Assembly (NCBI RefSeq): GCF_029590555.1
Contig: NZ_CP081001.1
Span: 1,116,001-1,180,000 of the forward strand
DNA: 64,000 bases
Origin: Sphingobium sp. V4
GTDB taxonomy: Bacteria; Pseudomonadota; Alphaproteobacteria; Sphingomonadales; Sphingomonadaceae
Reading direction: 5' to 3'
This document shows, piece by piece, positions 8,594 through 17,399 of the stretch (positions are counted from its first letter, which is position 1; each line of letters opens with the position of its first letter). A program made the position numbers and the translations under genes. The notes under the pieces were generated by a model. It was not told where the DNA came from. It did no database searches and saw only the letters and a program-made list of their open reading frames with translations.

Positions 8594-9403
8594 TCACATG
8601 GATGCCAGCGCATAGTGATCAAGTATGGCCTGAGCTCCCGCAGGGACCTTGGCCGGCGATGGATCGTACCTTGGCGTGAAAAGCTTGAGGACCTTTGGAA
8701 GCTGGAATGCGATCAGTTTCCTGCGGAATTTGCGTTCGCGCTCCAGCGAAAGCTTTCTTTCTGCGGGAGTCATGTCCGCTCGCTCATGCTCCATGATCTG
8801 CTGATAAATTCTTTTATTATGTCCACCCAAGTGCCGATAAGCAAAAATGATTGATTTTACGCGATAAAAATAGTCGCCATATATAGCCTGATAAACTTTG
8901 TGGCAGACGCTGCGATGCTCATATTCCTCGGCCAAGTGCCATTTCCACATATTCAAAGTGCGCTCGTCGGCTCCTTCGAGATATTCATCCGTTTCTTCGA
9001 AAAGGAAAACCGCCAGACTCAGTGCGAGTGTCTCGAAGGCGGCGCTGTATGCGCAATTAAACTTGTGTGACTTCGAGGCAAGGAACTGTCGATAATCGGC
9101 CCGTTTCGCCTCGTAACCCTCCCGCAGGAACGGGTAGGATTTGAAAATTTCAGCGTTATAAGCGTTGTGAATCTTGTAATGCTCGGTTTCCTGCTTGACG
9201 AAATTGTCGATGTCATCTTCCAGATGGCGGTGCTGCGGGGGCAACTTGGCCTTGGCTTGCGCCAGAACCTGATTCAGGAACGGTTCGACAGCAGGGGTCC
9301 CCGTGCTTCCCGCCAGGAAGAAGGCGCCGAACTCTATATTGTTGCACCAGTGACCGGGAACGCCTTCAAATTGCATATTGGGTTGGCGGTGAATGAGTGT
9401 CAT
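8594..9403 (-). CDS. predicted metal-dependent hydrolase (PF10118), ferritin-like
   Basis: A 269-residue, all-helical protein of the PF10118 family. Metal ligands can be read in EDDIDNFVKQETEHYKIHN (Glu and ExxH) and in HLAEEYEHRSVCHKVY (EExxH), as in carboxylate-bridged di-iron proteins. The biochemical role of the family is not established despite its name. ATG 9403 has GGGAG eight bases upstream and starts MTLIHRQPN; a longer frame to 9472 lacks such a site. It lies between the amidohydrolase and amidase genes. An oxygenase or hydrolase role on the same substrate is possible, but that is inference. Confidence 0.7.
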   Translation of the reverse strand: MTLIHRQPNMQFEGVPGHWCNNIEFGAFFLAGSTGTPAVEPFLNQVLAQAKAKLPPQHRHLEDDIDNFVKQETEHYKIHNAYNAEIFKSYPFLREGYEAKRADYRQFLASKSHKFNCAYSAAFETLALSLAVFLFEETDEYLEGADERTLNMWKWHLAEEYEHRSVCHKVYQAIYGDYFYRVKSIIFAYRHLGGHNKRIYQQIMEHERADMTPAERKLSLERERKFRRKLIAFQLPKVLKLFTPRYDPSPAKVPAGAQAILDHYALASM

Positions 9404-9479
9404 TTGAGTGACTCCCGAATATCTGAGGGCTTGCCTTTGATTTGCACAGCACTTGGTCAGGGTATCCCACAATTCGTCT

Positions 9480-11225
9480 CTAAGTTTCTAGAATGGCAGC
9501 TTCTGGCGCCCGTTGAGAGCCTCTGATCAGTTTCCCGGGGAGGGCGCCTGTGGGCTTTCCATCTTGTTCGATGATTATACCCCCCACCATTGTGGTGCGG
9601 TAGCCTTTAGCGCCTTGAAGGAAACGATGCCCTCCCGCCGGGAGATCGTCCACAATTGTCGGGGGATCAAGGGAGAGTGCATCATAGTCAATGACGTTGA
9701 TGTCCGCGCGATAGCCCGGCGCAATTCGACCGCGGTCATGCAGACCCGCCAAGGCTGCCGGTTCACTTGTCAGCAATCGCACTGCGTCGGCAAGCGCAAT
9801 CTTTTGGCCGTCTCGATCTCGTGTCCAGTATGAGAGAAGATATGTAGGGTAACTCGCATCACAGATCATGCCGTAATGCGCGCCTCCATCGCCTAGACCG
9901 ACTATTGCTGCTGGATGGCGCATCATTTCCAGCGCGGCGTTTAGATTCTGGTCCTCGAAATTAGCAATTGTGGCCAACATCAAGGCGCGCCCATCATTCT
10001 CCAGCAGCAGATCATAGGCTACTTGTTGCGGTGTCTTCCCGGTCTGCGAGGCGATGGCCGCCAGGCTGTCTGCGGCGTCCGGCGAATAGTTGCGGCCGTC
10101 GAACCGATAGATCCGGTCCCACATTCGGGTAAAACGGGCGATAGGGGATGTCGGTTGTGTCGGTAGTTCGGAAACCAGGCGTTCCCGGGTCGCCGGTTCC
10201 CGCATACGGTCCACCCGCTCGGCAAGCGGCAGATGTGCTATCGCTTGAAACGAGGGACACAGGGCAAACGGGTGGAGCGAGGCGCTCAGCGAGAAGAGCA
10301 TTCCGACCGGGCGGGGGAACACCTGGGGGCGGATGGATACGCCCGGCAATCTGTTAGCCTGTTCCACCAACCCTAGAACTTGTTTCCAATGGTTGGGCGC
10401 GAGCGAATTCTGGACGAGGGTAAACGTCGCGGTACAGTCGGCGTTCTTTGAAATCCTGGTAAGAAGATCGACCTCGGTGTCCTCTCCGGCCGATACGGGG
10501 GGGCGCACGTCAGGCACCATCTGGAAAAGAGCATTTCCCCCTCGCCGCGCGCCGCACATAATCGCCAAAAGTTCGTCAGATGCAGAATTGTAGCTCGGGA
10601 TATAGTTTCCGTGGGAGTCGCGATGCGAGTTCAGGCGGGAAGTCGCGAAACCGAGCGCACCGGCTCTAACGGCTTCGCAGGCAATGTCCGCCATTCGTTC
10701 GAGATCCTCCGAATTGGCCGGCTCCAACGCAAGGGCTCGCTCGCCCATCACGTATAGGCGAAGTGGACTATGCGGAAGAAAGAACGCGACGTCGATGTCG
10801 CGAGGTTGACGTTCGACGCAGTCAAGAAATTCGGGGAAGCTCTCCCAGTTCCAATCGAGACCGGCGGCCATGACGGCGCCGGGGATGTCCTCAACGCCTT
10901 CCATGGCGGAAACAAGGGCGTCATGATCGGCGTGGCGGCAGGGAGCAAATCCTACGCCGCAATTTCCCGCGACCACAGTCGTGACCCCGTGGGAAGAGGA
11001 CGGCTTCATCCGGGACGACCAGATCGCCTGCCCATCGTAATGCGTATGGGGATCGACGAATCCGGGGGTAACGATGCAGTCACCCGCATCAATGGTCTGG
11101 CGCGCCGGGCCGGGCACATCGCCGATTGCAGCAATCTTTCCGTTCAGTATCCCGACATCTGCGCGCCGGCCGGATGTTCCGCATCCGTCAAATACGGTCC
11201 CACCGCGTATGACGATATCGAGCAT
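9480..11225 (-). CDS. N-acyl-D-amino-acid deacylase / D-aminoacylase-like amidohydrolase
   Basis: A 581-residue member of the amidohydrolase superfamily, of the D-aminoacylase/dihydroorotase-like group that cleaves amide or cyclic imide bonds with one or two metal ions. The N-terminal beta sandwich starts MLDIVIRGGTVFDG. The metal site begins with GFVDPHTHYD at about residue 60, and GNCGVGFAP follows. GLGDGGAHYG near residue 440 supplies another ligand region, and GYRADINVIDYD closes the fold. The start ATG 11225 has GGGAG upstream. It lies 44 bp after an acyl-CoA dehydrogenase gene. Together with the amidase it suggests the operon handles a C-N bond. The exact substrate cannot be told. Confidence 0.8.
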   Translation of the reverse strand: MLDIVIRGGTVFDGCGTSGRRADVGILNGKIAAIGDVPGPARQTIDAGDCIVTPGFVDPHTHYDGQAIWSSRMKPSSSHGVTTVVAGNCGVGFAPCRHADHDALVSAMEGVEDIPGAVMAAGLDWNWESFPEFLDCVERQPRDIDVAFFLPHSPLRLYVMGERALALEPANSEDLERMADIACEAVRAGALGFATSRLNSHRDSHGNYIPSYNSASDELLAIMCGARRGGNALFQMVPDVRPPVSAGEDTEVDLLTRISKNADCTATFTLVQNSLAPNHWKQVLGLVEQANRLPGVSIRPQVFPRPVGMLFSLSASLHPFALCPSFQAIAHLPLAERVDRMREPATRERLVSELPTQPTSPIARFTRMWDRIYRFDGRNYSPDAADSLAAIASQTGKTPQQVAYDLLLENDGRALMLATIANFEDQNLNAALEMMRHPAAIVGLGDGGAHYGMICDASYPTYLLSYWTRDRDGQKIALADAVRLLTSEPAALAGLHDRGRIAPGYRADINVIDYDALSLDPPTIVDDLPAGGHRFLQGAKGYRTTMVGGIIIEQDGKPTGALPGKLIRGSQRAPEAAILET

Positions 11226-11269
11226 CTTCTCTCTCCCTCAGTCGGCTGCCGGTCGGCGTTGACGCGCTT

Positions 11270-12364
11270 TCACATGTCCCCCGAAAAGGCTGATCTTGCA
11301 TCGGTAGGCGCGTGATCGACGAAACGGTCTGCTATTTTACCGAGCAAGTCGTATTGCGAGCCCAAGCGGCCGTGGGCGGCAGCTGCACGGCGGTAATAGT
11401 GCTGCATGGGATATTCGCGGGTAATACCCATGCCGCCGTGGAACTGGCTGCCTGCGACCGCCGCCTCCTGCAGGGCTCGCTCAGCAAGCCAAGCCGCCAG
11501 GGCGCCGGCTGAAGGAATCTGTTCGCCATGTGCGATCCCGGAGACGCCCTCCCACACTGCGAGCCAGGCCGATTCGCTGTAAGCCTTGGCATTGGCCAAG
11601 CCGTGCTGCACGGCTTGGAAACTGCCGATCGCACGTCCGAACTGGAATCGTTCCTTCACGTAATTCGTGGTTAGGGCAATCGCGCCTTCGGCGGCCCCAT
11701 ATGCTTCGGCCGCACCCAGCAGGAGGCATTTTTCTCGCCACCGCTCCAGAACCTCTTCTGTCATGGCGGTGCTGATCAGTTTCGTCGGGACAACATCTTC
11801 GAGTGAAATCCAGGCACCGCGCAGATTGTCGATCAGGCTGGCTTCGCGGATGTGGGCACCCGGAGTTCCGGCTTCGACCAGTGAGATAGTGATGACACCG
11901 GCTTCCGAGATGGCTGGAACAAGGAATGCATCGGTCTGAGCTCCCCAGAGCACCAATTGGTCCGGCGATGTCAGGGACAGATTTTCGCCCGATTGCCTAG
12001 AGCGGCAATTTGGCAATGGCACGACGATCCGCTCGCCGGTTTCGATGCTGCGCCGAATTTCTTCCAGGGCCTCGCCATCCGCTGCGTCCTGCAGCAGCAG
12101 TATCGCAGCCACGGTTGCGAGAAGGGGCAGGGCGACGGCCGATCGCCCCGCTTCCTCCGCAAGAATGGCGAGGGTTTCCAAGTCGTCTTCGTTCGATGCC
12201 GCCGAAAGCCATTCGAGCTTTATGATTTCCTGCCAAAGGGCCTTGTCAAATCCGTCATCGGATTGTTCGGCCGTCAGACGGGCCTCATGGGAGACGTGGT
12301 CCGAAAAGACGACTTTGGCCGCTTCGCGAACCTGCTCCTGCTCGGATGAATATCGCAAATCCAT
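11270..12364 (-). CDS. acyl-CoA dehydrogenase, second subunit type
   Basis: A 364-residue acyl-CoA dehydrogenase-fold protein. The N-terminal helical part (DLRYSSEQEQVREAAK) and middle sheet are divergent. The C-terminal part keeps RFQFGRAIGSFQAVQHGLA and HGGMGITREYPMQHYYRR, which shape the FAD site. It lacks the usual substrate-loop motif seen in its neighbour. It follows the other dehydrogenase by 11 bp. In steroid-degrading actinobacteria such pairs form mixed alpha2beta2 enzymes, and this pair may do the same. ATG 12364 has AGGAG upstream; a TTG one codon earlier is less likely. Confidence 0.85.
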   Translation of the reverse strand: MDLRYSSEQEQVREAAKVVFSDHVSHEARLTAEQSDDGFDKALWQEIIKLEWLSAASNEDDLETLAILAEEAGRSAVALPLLATVAAILLLQDAADGEALEEIRRSIETGERIVVPLPNCRSRQSGENLSLTSPDQLVLWGAQTDAFLVPAISEAGVITISLVEAGTPGAHIREASLIDNLRGAWISLEDVVPTKLISTAMTEEVLERWREKCLLLGAAEAYGAAEGAIALTTNYVKERFQFGRAIGSFQAVQHGLANAKAYSESAWLAVWEGVSGIAHGEQIPSAGALAAWLAERALQEAAVAGSQFHGGMGITREYPMQHYYRRAAAAHGRLGSQYDLLGKIADRFVDHAPTDARSAFSGDM

Positions 12365-12375
12365 CAATGTGCTCC

Positions 12376-13557
12376 TTAGCGTGTCCGCGGTAGGCCCAAG
12401 CCGAATCCGGCTATCAGGTCGCGCTGCAATTCGTTGGTTCCGCCTCCGAACTTTACCGCCGGGGTCGACAGATAGGCCCTTGCCGGCCTGCCTCCAGCCA
12501 GCGCTTCTGGATCGCGATGGGCGAGCTGACCTTGCGAACCCATCAGTTTGAAGGCCTCGATCCCCAGTCGCTGGTGCGTTTCGGTGTTGATGATCTTGGA
12601 AATGCTGGCTTCGAGCTGGGAACCGGTGAAGCCGGAATCCATCATCCAGGCAGCTCTCATGGCCATTAGCCGGCTGACATGAATATCAGCTGCTAGCTTC
12701 GCAAGTTCGCGGCGCTGGAATTCGCGCTCGCCTTCGCTCACCCCTTCTTGCTTTCGCCACCAATCGACCAGCCGATAATGTTCATATAACATTTCAGCAT
12801 GGCAGAACACGCGCTCGAAGTTGAGCTGTCCGGTTATATATTTCCAGCCTTCGTTCTCCTCGCCCAGGCGCATCTCTTCGGGGAGGAACACATCGTCGAA
12901 GAAGACATCGTTGGTCCGTTCGTTCAGCTGGGTGATGATTGGACGGATCGTGATCCCTTTGAGATCGGCCGGGACGATGAACATCGAAATACCCTTGTGT
13001 CGGGATTCCGGTGTGCCGGTTCTCGCGGCAAGCCAAATGTGGGTTGCCGTGTGTGCATGGGAGCACCAGGTCTTGTGCCCGTTCAGGCGATAGCCACCGG
13101 CCACCGGTGCGGCCCGCGTCGATAGCGCAGCCAAGTCAGTGCCTGCGCCCGGCTCGGAATATCCGATCGCCATAAGCACCTCGCCCGAAAGGCATCGCGG
13201 AAGGAACTTTGCCTTGAGCTCCTCGGAAGCGAACAAAGTAAGGCTCGGAATCACCGCTTGGGTGAGCATGGAGCCCGTCGGAAGGCGCCGAAACATCAAT
13301 TCTTCGTGGAACAGCCACTGTTCGACGAAGCTGAGGCCTTGGCCGCCATATTCACGCGGAGTAGCCAGTCCCAGCCACCCATCGGTACCTAGACGGCGGA
13401 TAAATGCCCGTTCAGCAGGCCCGTAATCTCCGAACCGACCGCCATGGGATTGCGCAAGCGACTCAAGATCGATCTCGCCCCTTTCCGAAAGCTTGTTCAG
13501 ATAGTCACTGATACGACGAAGTGTCGCCCTATGCTTCGCTTCCAGGCGGAAATCCAA
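12376..13557 (-). CDS. acyl-CoA dehydrogenase
   Basis: A 393-residue flavoprotein that would introduce an alpha-beta double bond into an acyl-CoA and pass electrons to ETF (etfBA lie at 52798-54473). It shows the FAD/substrate signature AIGYSEPGAGTDLAAL, the KTWCSHAH sheet segment, the FFDDVFLPEE segment, and the ending KFGGGTNELQRDLI. The start appears to be TTG 13557, preceded by GGGAG and GGAGG; no ATG gives a better N-terminus. It is the first gene of a minus-strand operon running to the amidase. Two tandem copies of the 16-bp operator-like motif lie 76-107 bp upstream. Confidence 0.88.
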   Translation of the reverse strand: MDFRLEAKHRATLRRISDYLNKLSERGEIDLESLAQSHGGRFGDYGPAERAFIRRLGTDGWLGLATPREYGGQGLSFVEQWLFHEELMFRRLPTGSMLTQAVIPSLTLFASEELKAKFLPRCLSGEVLMAIGYSEPGAGTDLAALSTRAAPVAGGYRLNGHKTWCSHAHTATHIWLAARTGTPESRHKGISMFIVPADLKGITIRPIITQLNERTNDVFFDDVFLPEEMRLGEENEGWKYITGQLNFERVFCHAEMLYEHYRLVDWWRKQEGVSEGEREFQRRELAKLAADIHVSRLMAMRAAWMMDSGFTGSQLEASISKIINTETHQRLGIEAFKLMGSQGQLAHRDPEALAGGRPARAYLSTPAVKFGGGTNELQRDLIAGFGLGLPRTR

Positions 13558-13632
13558 CCCTCCACTCCCTTTTTTCCGTAGGTCGGACGCCTACAAACCA
13601 GCATCACGCTAAGTCGTCCCGCAGCCCTAGTC

Positions 13633-13664
13633 AACCGACCATTCGGTTAACCGTTTGACTGGCC
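13633..13664 (+). promoter_or_regulatory. operator-like motif, tandem pair, in the ACAD/TetR divergent region
   Basis: AACCGACCATTCGGTT (13633-13648) is a near-perfect inverted repeat AACCGA-N4-TCGGTT. A weaker copy, AACCGTTTGACTGGCC (13649-13664), follows directly. The pair lies between the minus-strand dehydrogenase operon and the plus-strand TetR gene, as expected for autoregulation plus control of the operon. The same motif recurs before many other genes in the window. Confidence 0.6.
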
Positions 13665-13966
13665 GAGCAGCACAGGTTGATCCGGCCGCCTTCACCAGTC
13701 GGTTCTCCTTCAAATGTCCAGCCGATACGGGGACATTGTCATCATTCCTCGCATTGGCTAACATGCGGACATACAGAGTGAGAATTCCGCACGTTTCGTT
13801 GTTCCAGGAGTGTCGTAGCCTATGCCGTAATATTTTCATTTTGGTGGCTGTGCCCATGTCGGCAGCGCTGCGATGGCGGATTCGGCAGATGGTCTGGTGT
13901 CAAACGGGTGACATTGCGAGACTGGACCGACTAAACCTATAACTTCTACGTTAAGGAATTGAATTG

Positions 13967-14734
13967 ATGGCTGAGCCTTTGGAAAAAATTGATAGAAAAG
14001 AAGCGGTGTTGAATGCCGCATCTCACTTGTTTGTAGCAAATGGCTATATGTCCACAACAATGGATGATATCGCGGCGACTGTTTCACTCAACAAGGGCAC
14101 ACTTTACTATTATTATGAAAGCAAGTCTGCAATCCTGTTTGACATTATCTATAGGGGCGAGGAGGGGCGTCTCGCAATGGCACGCGTGGCGAGCGATAGG
14201 GCCGCTGACGCAAATCCAAGCGATGCGTTGCGGCAGTTCATCGAGGAGACCGCAATCTATATCCTTGAGAATCCGGTGAGCTCAAGGATTTCAATGCAGG
14301 AATCTCCTTTCATCGATATGTGGCTGACCGACGAGCAGTTGAAGATCCTCAATGATTGCCATGAGGAATTTCAAGGCTACATGCTGTCGCAACTCGAACG
14401 GGGCATCGCGGAGGGGCTTTTTTCTGGCGTCGATCCGCGCGTGGCCGCTCAGGGCATTACCGGCGCGCTGAGTGCGCTGCCCCGCTGGTTTCGCAGCAAA
14501 GGCCCGCTTGGACCGGAAGAGGTCGCCCGAGATTTGGCAAATCTTATGCTCAACGGCGTGATGGGAGGGAAACCGGTGTCCGTTCCCCCTGCGATCAAAA
14601 CGAGGGCGAAGCGTGCGCTCAATGGGGAGGGGCCTGTGGCTGCGGTGAACAAGGCTCCGAAAAAGCCGCGAGCGCGGGACAAAGCGCAAGAGCGCCGGGC
14701 TCGCGCGGATGTTTTCAGCAAAGACCTAGGATAG
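13967..14734 (+). CDS. TetR-family transcriptional regulator
   Basis: A 255-residue repressor of the TetR type. The N-terminal helix-turn-helix (about residues 10-57) reads LNAASHLFVANGYMSTTMDD, then IAATVSLNKGTLYYYYESK with the usual YYY recognition-helix end. The ligand-binding part resembles acyl-CoA-responsive members. Unlike most family members it has a basic, Lys/Arg/Ala-rich tail of about 45 residues after residue 205. ATG 13967 has AAGGA upstream. The gene diverges from the dehydrogenase operon with a tandem operator-like motif between them, so it is the best candidate for the regulator of the window-wide motif. That link is inference. Confidence 0.85.
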   Translation: MAEPLEKIDRKEAVLNAASHLFVANGYMSTTMDDIAATVSLNKGTLYYYYESKSAILFDIIYRGEEGRLAMARVASDRAADANPSDALRQFIEETAIYILENPVSSRISMQESPFIDMWLTDEQLKILNDCHEEFQGYMLSQLERGIAEGLFSGVDPRVAAQGITGALSALPRWFRSKGPLGPEEVARDLANLMLNGVMGGKPVSVPPAIKTRAKRALNGEGPVAAVNKAPKKPRARDKAQERRARADVFSKDLG

Positions 14735-14806
14735 CGGCCCAAGGCAAGCCGGAGTCCGTTTTGACACCGACCTAGCATGCCGGCAGGAGAGAGGAGGACG
14801 CGCGCG

Positions 14807-15142
14807 TCATCCGGGATTTGCCGGCCGACATTGCGTGACGTAGCTCTGGATAAAGCCGTCCTCGTTCAAAAGCACGATTGCGACGGCTTCGATCCAACTG
14901 TCTCCTGCCTTCACGTTATAACGCATAGCGTTGCCGTTGATCAGGACGCCCGCCACCGGTGTACGGGGACGATTGGGTCTGGTAAAGTTGGCGTGGATTT
15001 CCTCGCGGCCAACGAAATGGCACTTGTCTCGCCCGACAAGCTTCATTCCACCATCAAAAAAATAGCCGTCTACAGCGAAAAGTTCGGATATCCTCTCGGG
15101 CTCGCTATCGAGATATTGCGCATATCGCTTCAGGACATTCAT
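14807..15142 (-). CDS. NTF2-like (SnoaL-type) protein
   Basis: A 111-residue protein of the cone-shaped NTF2/SnoaL fold, seen in YAQYLDSEPERISELFAVDG, then GREEIHANF and the closing strands. The fold serves small lyases and isomerases, including ketosteroid isomerase, as well as non-catalytic proteins, so the reaction is open. The ATG 15142 start has GGTGGAG six bases upstream; a GTG at 15154 is in frame but lies inside that site. It diverges from the hydratase/CoA-transferase/lyase operon with both operator types in the gap, and it converges on the TetR gene. Confidence 0.65.
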   Translation of the reverse strand: MNVLKRYAQYLDSEPERISELFAVDGYFFDGGMKLVGRDKCHFVGREEIHANFTRPNRPRTPVAGVLINGNAMRYNVKAGDSWIEAVAIVLLNEDGFIQSYVTQCRPANPG

Positions 15143-15194
15143 CTCGATCTCCACCTATTGTACATCCATACTATGTGGGTGGGCGCTCAGCGTC

Positions 15195-15210
15195 AACCAA
15201 ACGGACGTTT
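15195..15210 (+). promoter_or_regulatory. operator-like 16-bp motif, weak copy
   Basis: AACCAAACGGACGTTT matches the recurring AACCRACYNNWYGGTT motif at 12 of the constrained or semi-constrained positions but has GTTT instead of GGTT at its end. It lies in the divergent gap between 15142 and 15306. Confidence 0.35.
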
Positions 15211-15219
15211 GCACGACAA

Positions 15220-15237
15220 CAATTCCATATGGAATTG
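15220..15237 (+). promoter_or_regulatory. 18-bp palindrome, candidate IclR operator
   Basis: CAATTCCATATGGAATTG is a perfect 18-bp palindrome in the divergent promoter gap. Its core ATTCCATATGGAAT recurs as ATTCCATAAGGAAT at 20081-20094, on the other side of the IclR gene at 18336. IclR-family sites are often TGGAA/TTCCA palindromes, so this is a plausible operator for that regulator. Confidence 0.55.
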
Positions 15238-15305
15238 AAATTCGAATGTCTTAAGATTTTCTGTCGTTTTGACGTTTCCGATACTACCGGTTTGCCCAGA
15301 CCCAT

Positions 15306-16175
15306 ATGCTGGAAGGCGGAATGTATCAGGTGGATGGTGGAGACAGGAGAAATGATCCGGCCGTTGTTCGACGGACTGAGACCGACAGGATTTGCCTGCA
15401 GCTTTGTCAGCGCTTGGCCGCGCTGCTGGACGTCGATCCTGCGAGTTTGGTCGAAGGGCAGGAATTGCCGCTGGCTTGGACGTCAATCCTTTTCCCGACA
15501 GTTGTTGTCCAATCCGATCTTGGTCGGGATGGCCATGCGAACCGTGGAAGCTTCATTCCAGCCGGTTTGTCTCCCCGGCGCGTATTCGCTGGGCGAACAT
15601 TGACGCGGCTCGGCCCTTTGCGGATCGGGGACACCGTGGAGAGGAGTTCGGCAATAGCTAAGGTCGAGCACAAGCAAGGCAGGCGCGGGCCTTTTGAACT
15701 TGTCACCCTGCGGCATGAGGTTTCGAGCCCTGCTGGTCCAGGCTACGAAGAAATTCAGAAGATCATTTATCATGATGGCGTGGTCGCGGGCGGGCAGGCG
15801 GAAGGATCTGACGCAGGCATAGCTCCGAGTTGCTGGTCTCGGGAGATACGGATCGATGAGACGATGTTGTTCCGGTACTCTGCGTTGACGTTCAATTCCC
15901 ATCGCATCCACTATGATTTGCCCTATGCCACCGCGGTTGAGGGATATCCGGGTTTGGTCGTGAACGGGGGGCTTACGGCGCTGCTGTTGGCGCAATTCTC
16001 GCGCGAAGTCCTCTCCGCTCCTGCTCTTGAATATGAAATGCGTGCCGTTGGCCCGCTATATGCCGGACAGAATATATCTCTTAGAGGGCGCTCTACAGTA
16101 GAGGGCGGCGAGTTCGACGCGTTCGCGGAACACGGGGGCCTGGCGTTCTCAGTTCGCGTGAAGGTCGCAGGATGA
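15306..16175 (+). CDS. mesaconyl-C4-CoA/itaconyl-CoA hydratase-like MaoC protein
   Basis: A 289-residue double hot-dog hydratase that would add water across a C=C bond of an acyl-CoA. The N-terminal FAS1-like dehydratase domain includes LGRDGHANRGSFIPAGLSPR and FAGRTLTRLGPLRIGD. The C-terminal MaoC half has FRYSALTFNSHRIHYDLPYA, where Asn/His positions form the active site, and VNGGLTALLL. This layout is that of mesaconyl-C4-CoA hydratase and itaconyl-CoA hydratase. Its stop overlaps the start of the CoA-transferase gene (ATGA), and a CitE-type lyase follows. The start could be ATG 15306 or ATG 15321 (after AAGGCGG). Confidence 0.8.
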   Translation: MLEGGMYQVDGGDRRNDPAVVRRTETDRICLQLCQRLAALLDVDPASLVEGQELPLAWTSILFPTVVVQSDLGRDGHANRGSFIPAGLSPRRVFAGRTLTRLGPLRIGDTVERSSAIAKVEHKQGRRGPFELVTLRHEVSSPAGPGYEEIQKIIYHDGVVAGGQAEGSDAGIAPSCWSREIRIDETMLFRYSALTFNSHRIHYDLPYATAVEGYPGLVVNGGLTALLLAQFSREVLSAPALEYEMRAVGPLYAGQNISLRGRSTVEGGEFDAFAEHGGLAFSVRVKVAG

Positions 16176-17386
16176 GCGGCGGTGTACTCGAGGGTGTGCG
16201 CGTTGTCGATTTGACGAGCGTGGTGGTCGGTCCCGTGGCCACCATGAATCTCGGCGATCACGGCGCCGATGTGATCAAGGTCGAAAGTCCCGATGGCGAC
16301 CTGCTGCGTCGTCTGGGCGGAATGTCGCGGTGCGGGCAACTCTCCCCGAAATTCCTGCACATGAACCGAAACAAACGTTCGATTGCCCTCGATCTCAAAC
16401 GACCGCGTGCACGACAGGCTTTGGAACGGTTGATCGCCAGCGCCGACATCTGCGTCAGCAATATGCGGGAGGCGGCCATGGAGCGGCTGGGGTTGGGGAG
16501 GGATGCTCTCGAAGCCGCTTATCCCCGGCTCATTCACTGCCGCCTCGTGGGATTTGGTGATGGAGGTCGATATGCGGCACGCCCGGCCTATGACGGAATT
16601 ATTCAAGGCATGGGAGGAATGACGGCGATATTCGAGGAGGCGGACGGTCGACCGCGTTTCGTGCCGATGACAATCGCCGACCACGTCGTTGGGTTAGTCG
16701 CCGTGCAGCAGATCCTCTATCAACTCTATCGGCGCGAGCGGACTGGAAAGGGGGGCACGCTGAGCGTGCCGATGTTCGAGAACCTGGCTGCGTTCGTCAT
16801 GTCGGAGCACATGGGCCAGCTCACGTTCGAACCGAAGAGGGGCGAACCGGGTGACAGGCGGGTGCTTGATCCCGGAACGCAGCCGATCCCCACCAAAGAT
16901 GGCTACATTTGCATTTCCGCGAACACCGATCATCAGGCGCACGCCCTTTTTCGTGCGATCGGAAGGCCCGAGCTGTGCGAGGATCCCCGCTTTGCAACCG
17001 TTCAGGCACGCTATGCGAACGTGTCGCAATATTTCAGCCTGCGCAATGCGGCGCTCGGTGAGCGAACGACACAGGAGTGGCTGGATATTCTGGGTGCCGC
17101 CGATGTGCCGGCCGGCCCAAGCCATAGCCTGATGTCGCTTCTCGATGATCCGCACCTTTCGGACGTGTCGCTCTTCGAGTTGCGGGAGCATCCGTACGAG
17201 GGTATGATCCGCAATATTGCCCTGCCCGGCCGTGCAGCGGACCTCGCAAGATCCGATTATCTGCCCCCCCCATTGCTGGGGGAGCATGGTCGCGAAATCC
17301 TGTCCGACGCCGGACTTCGTCCCGAAGAGATCGACGCGATGGTGGCGGCCAGAGAACTTGTGACGCCAGAGCATGGTTTGTCGTGA
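16172..17386 (+). CDS. family III CoA-transferase (CaiB/BaiF type)
   Basis: A 404-residue enzyme that moves CoA between carboxylic acids without ATP. N-terminal GVRVVDLTSVVVGPVATMNL is followed by NRNKRSIALDLK. The catalytic Asp sits in PAYDGIIQGMGGM at about residue 150, and the C-terminal part has DVPAGPSHSL and the LGEHGREIL ending. Overlap with the hydratase upstream and 14-bp spacing to the lyase downstream indicate one operon. By analogy with itaconate degradation or the 3-hydroxypropionate bicycle it could activate a C5 dicarboxylate or shift its CoA. The substrate is inferred, not shown. Confidence 0.85.
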   Translation: MSGGVLEGVRVVDLTSVVVGPVATMNLGDHGADVIKVESPDGDLLRRLGGMSRCGQLSPKFLHMNRNKRSIALDLKRPRARQALERLIASADICVSNMREAAMERLGLGRDALEAAYPRLIHCRLVGFGDGGRYAARPAYDGIIQGMGGMTAIFEEADGRPRFVPMTIADHVVGLVAVQQILYQLYRRERTGKGGTLSVPMFENLAAFVMSEHMGQLTFEPKRGEPGDRRVLDPGTQPIPTKDGYICISANTDHQAHALFRAIGRPELCEDPRFATVQARYANVSQYFSLRNAALGERTTQEWLDILGAADVPAGPSHSLMSLLDDPHLSDVSLFELREHPYEGMIRNIALPGRAADLARSDYLPPPLLGEHGREILSDAGLRPEEIDAMVAARELVTPEHGLS

Positions 17387-17399
17387 GGAGAGGCCGGGC

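Noticed and set aside
8111..8854. Plus-strand open frame of 247 residues
   Set aside because: It lies antisense to the amidase start and the PF10118 gene, has no ribosome-binding site or family motif, and its neighbours on the other strand have clear motifs.
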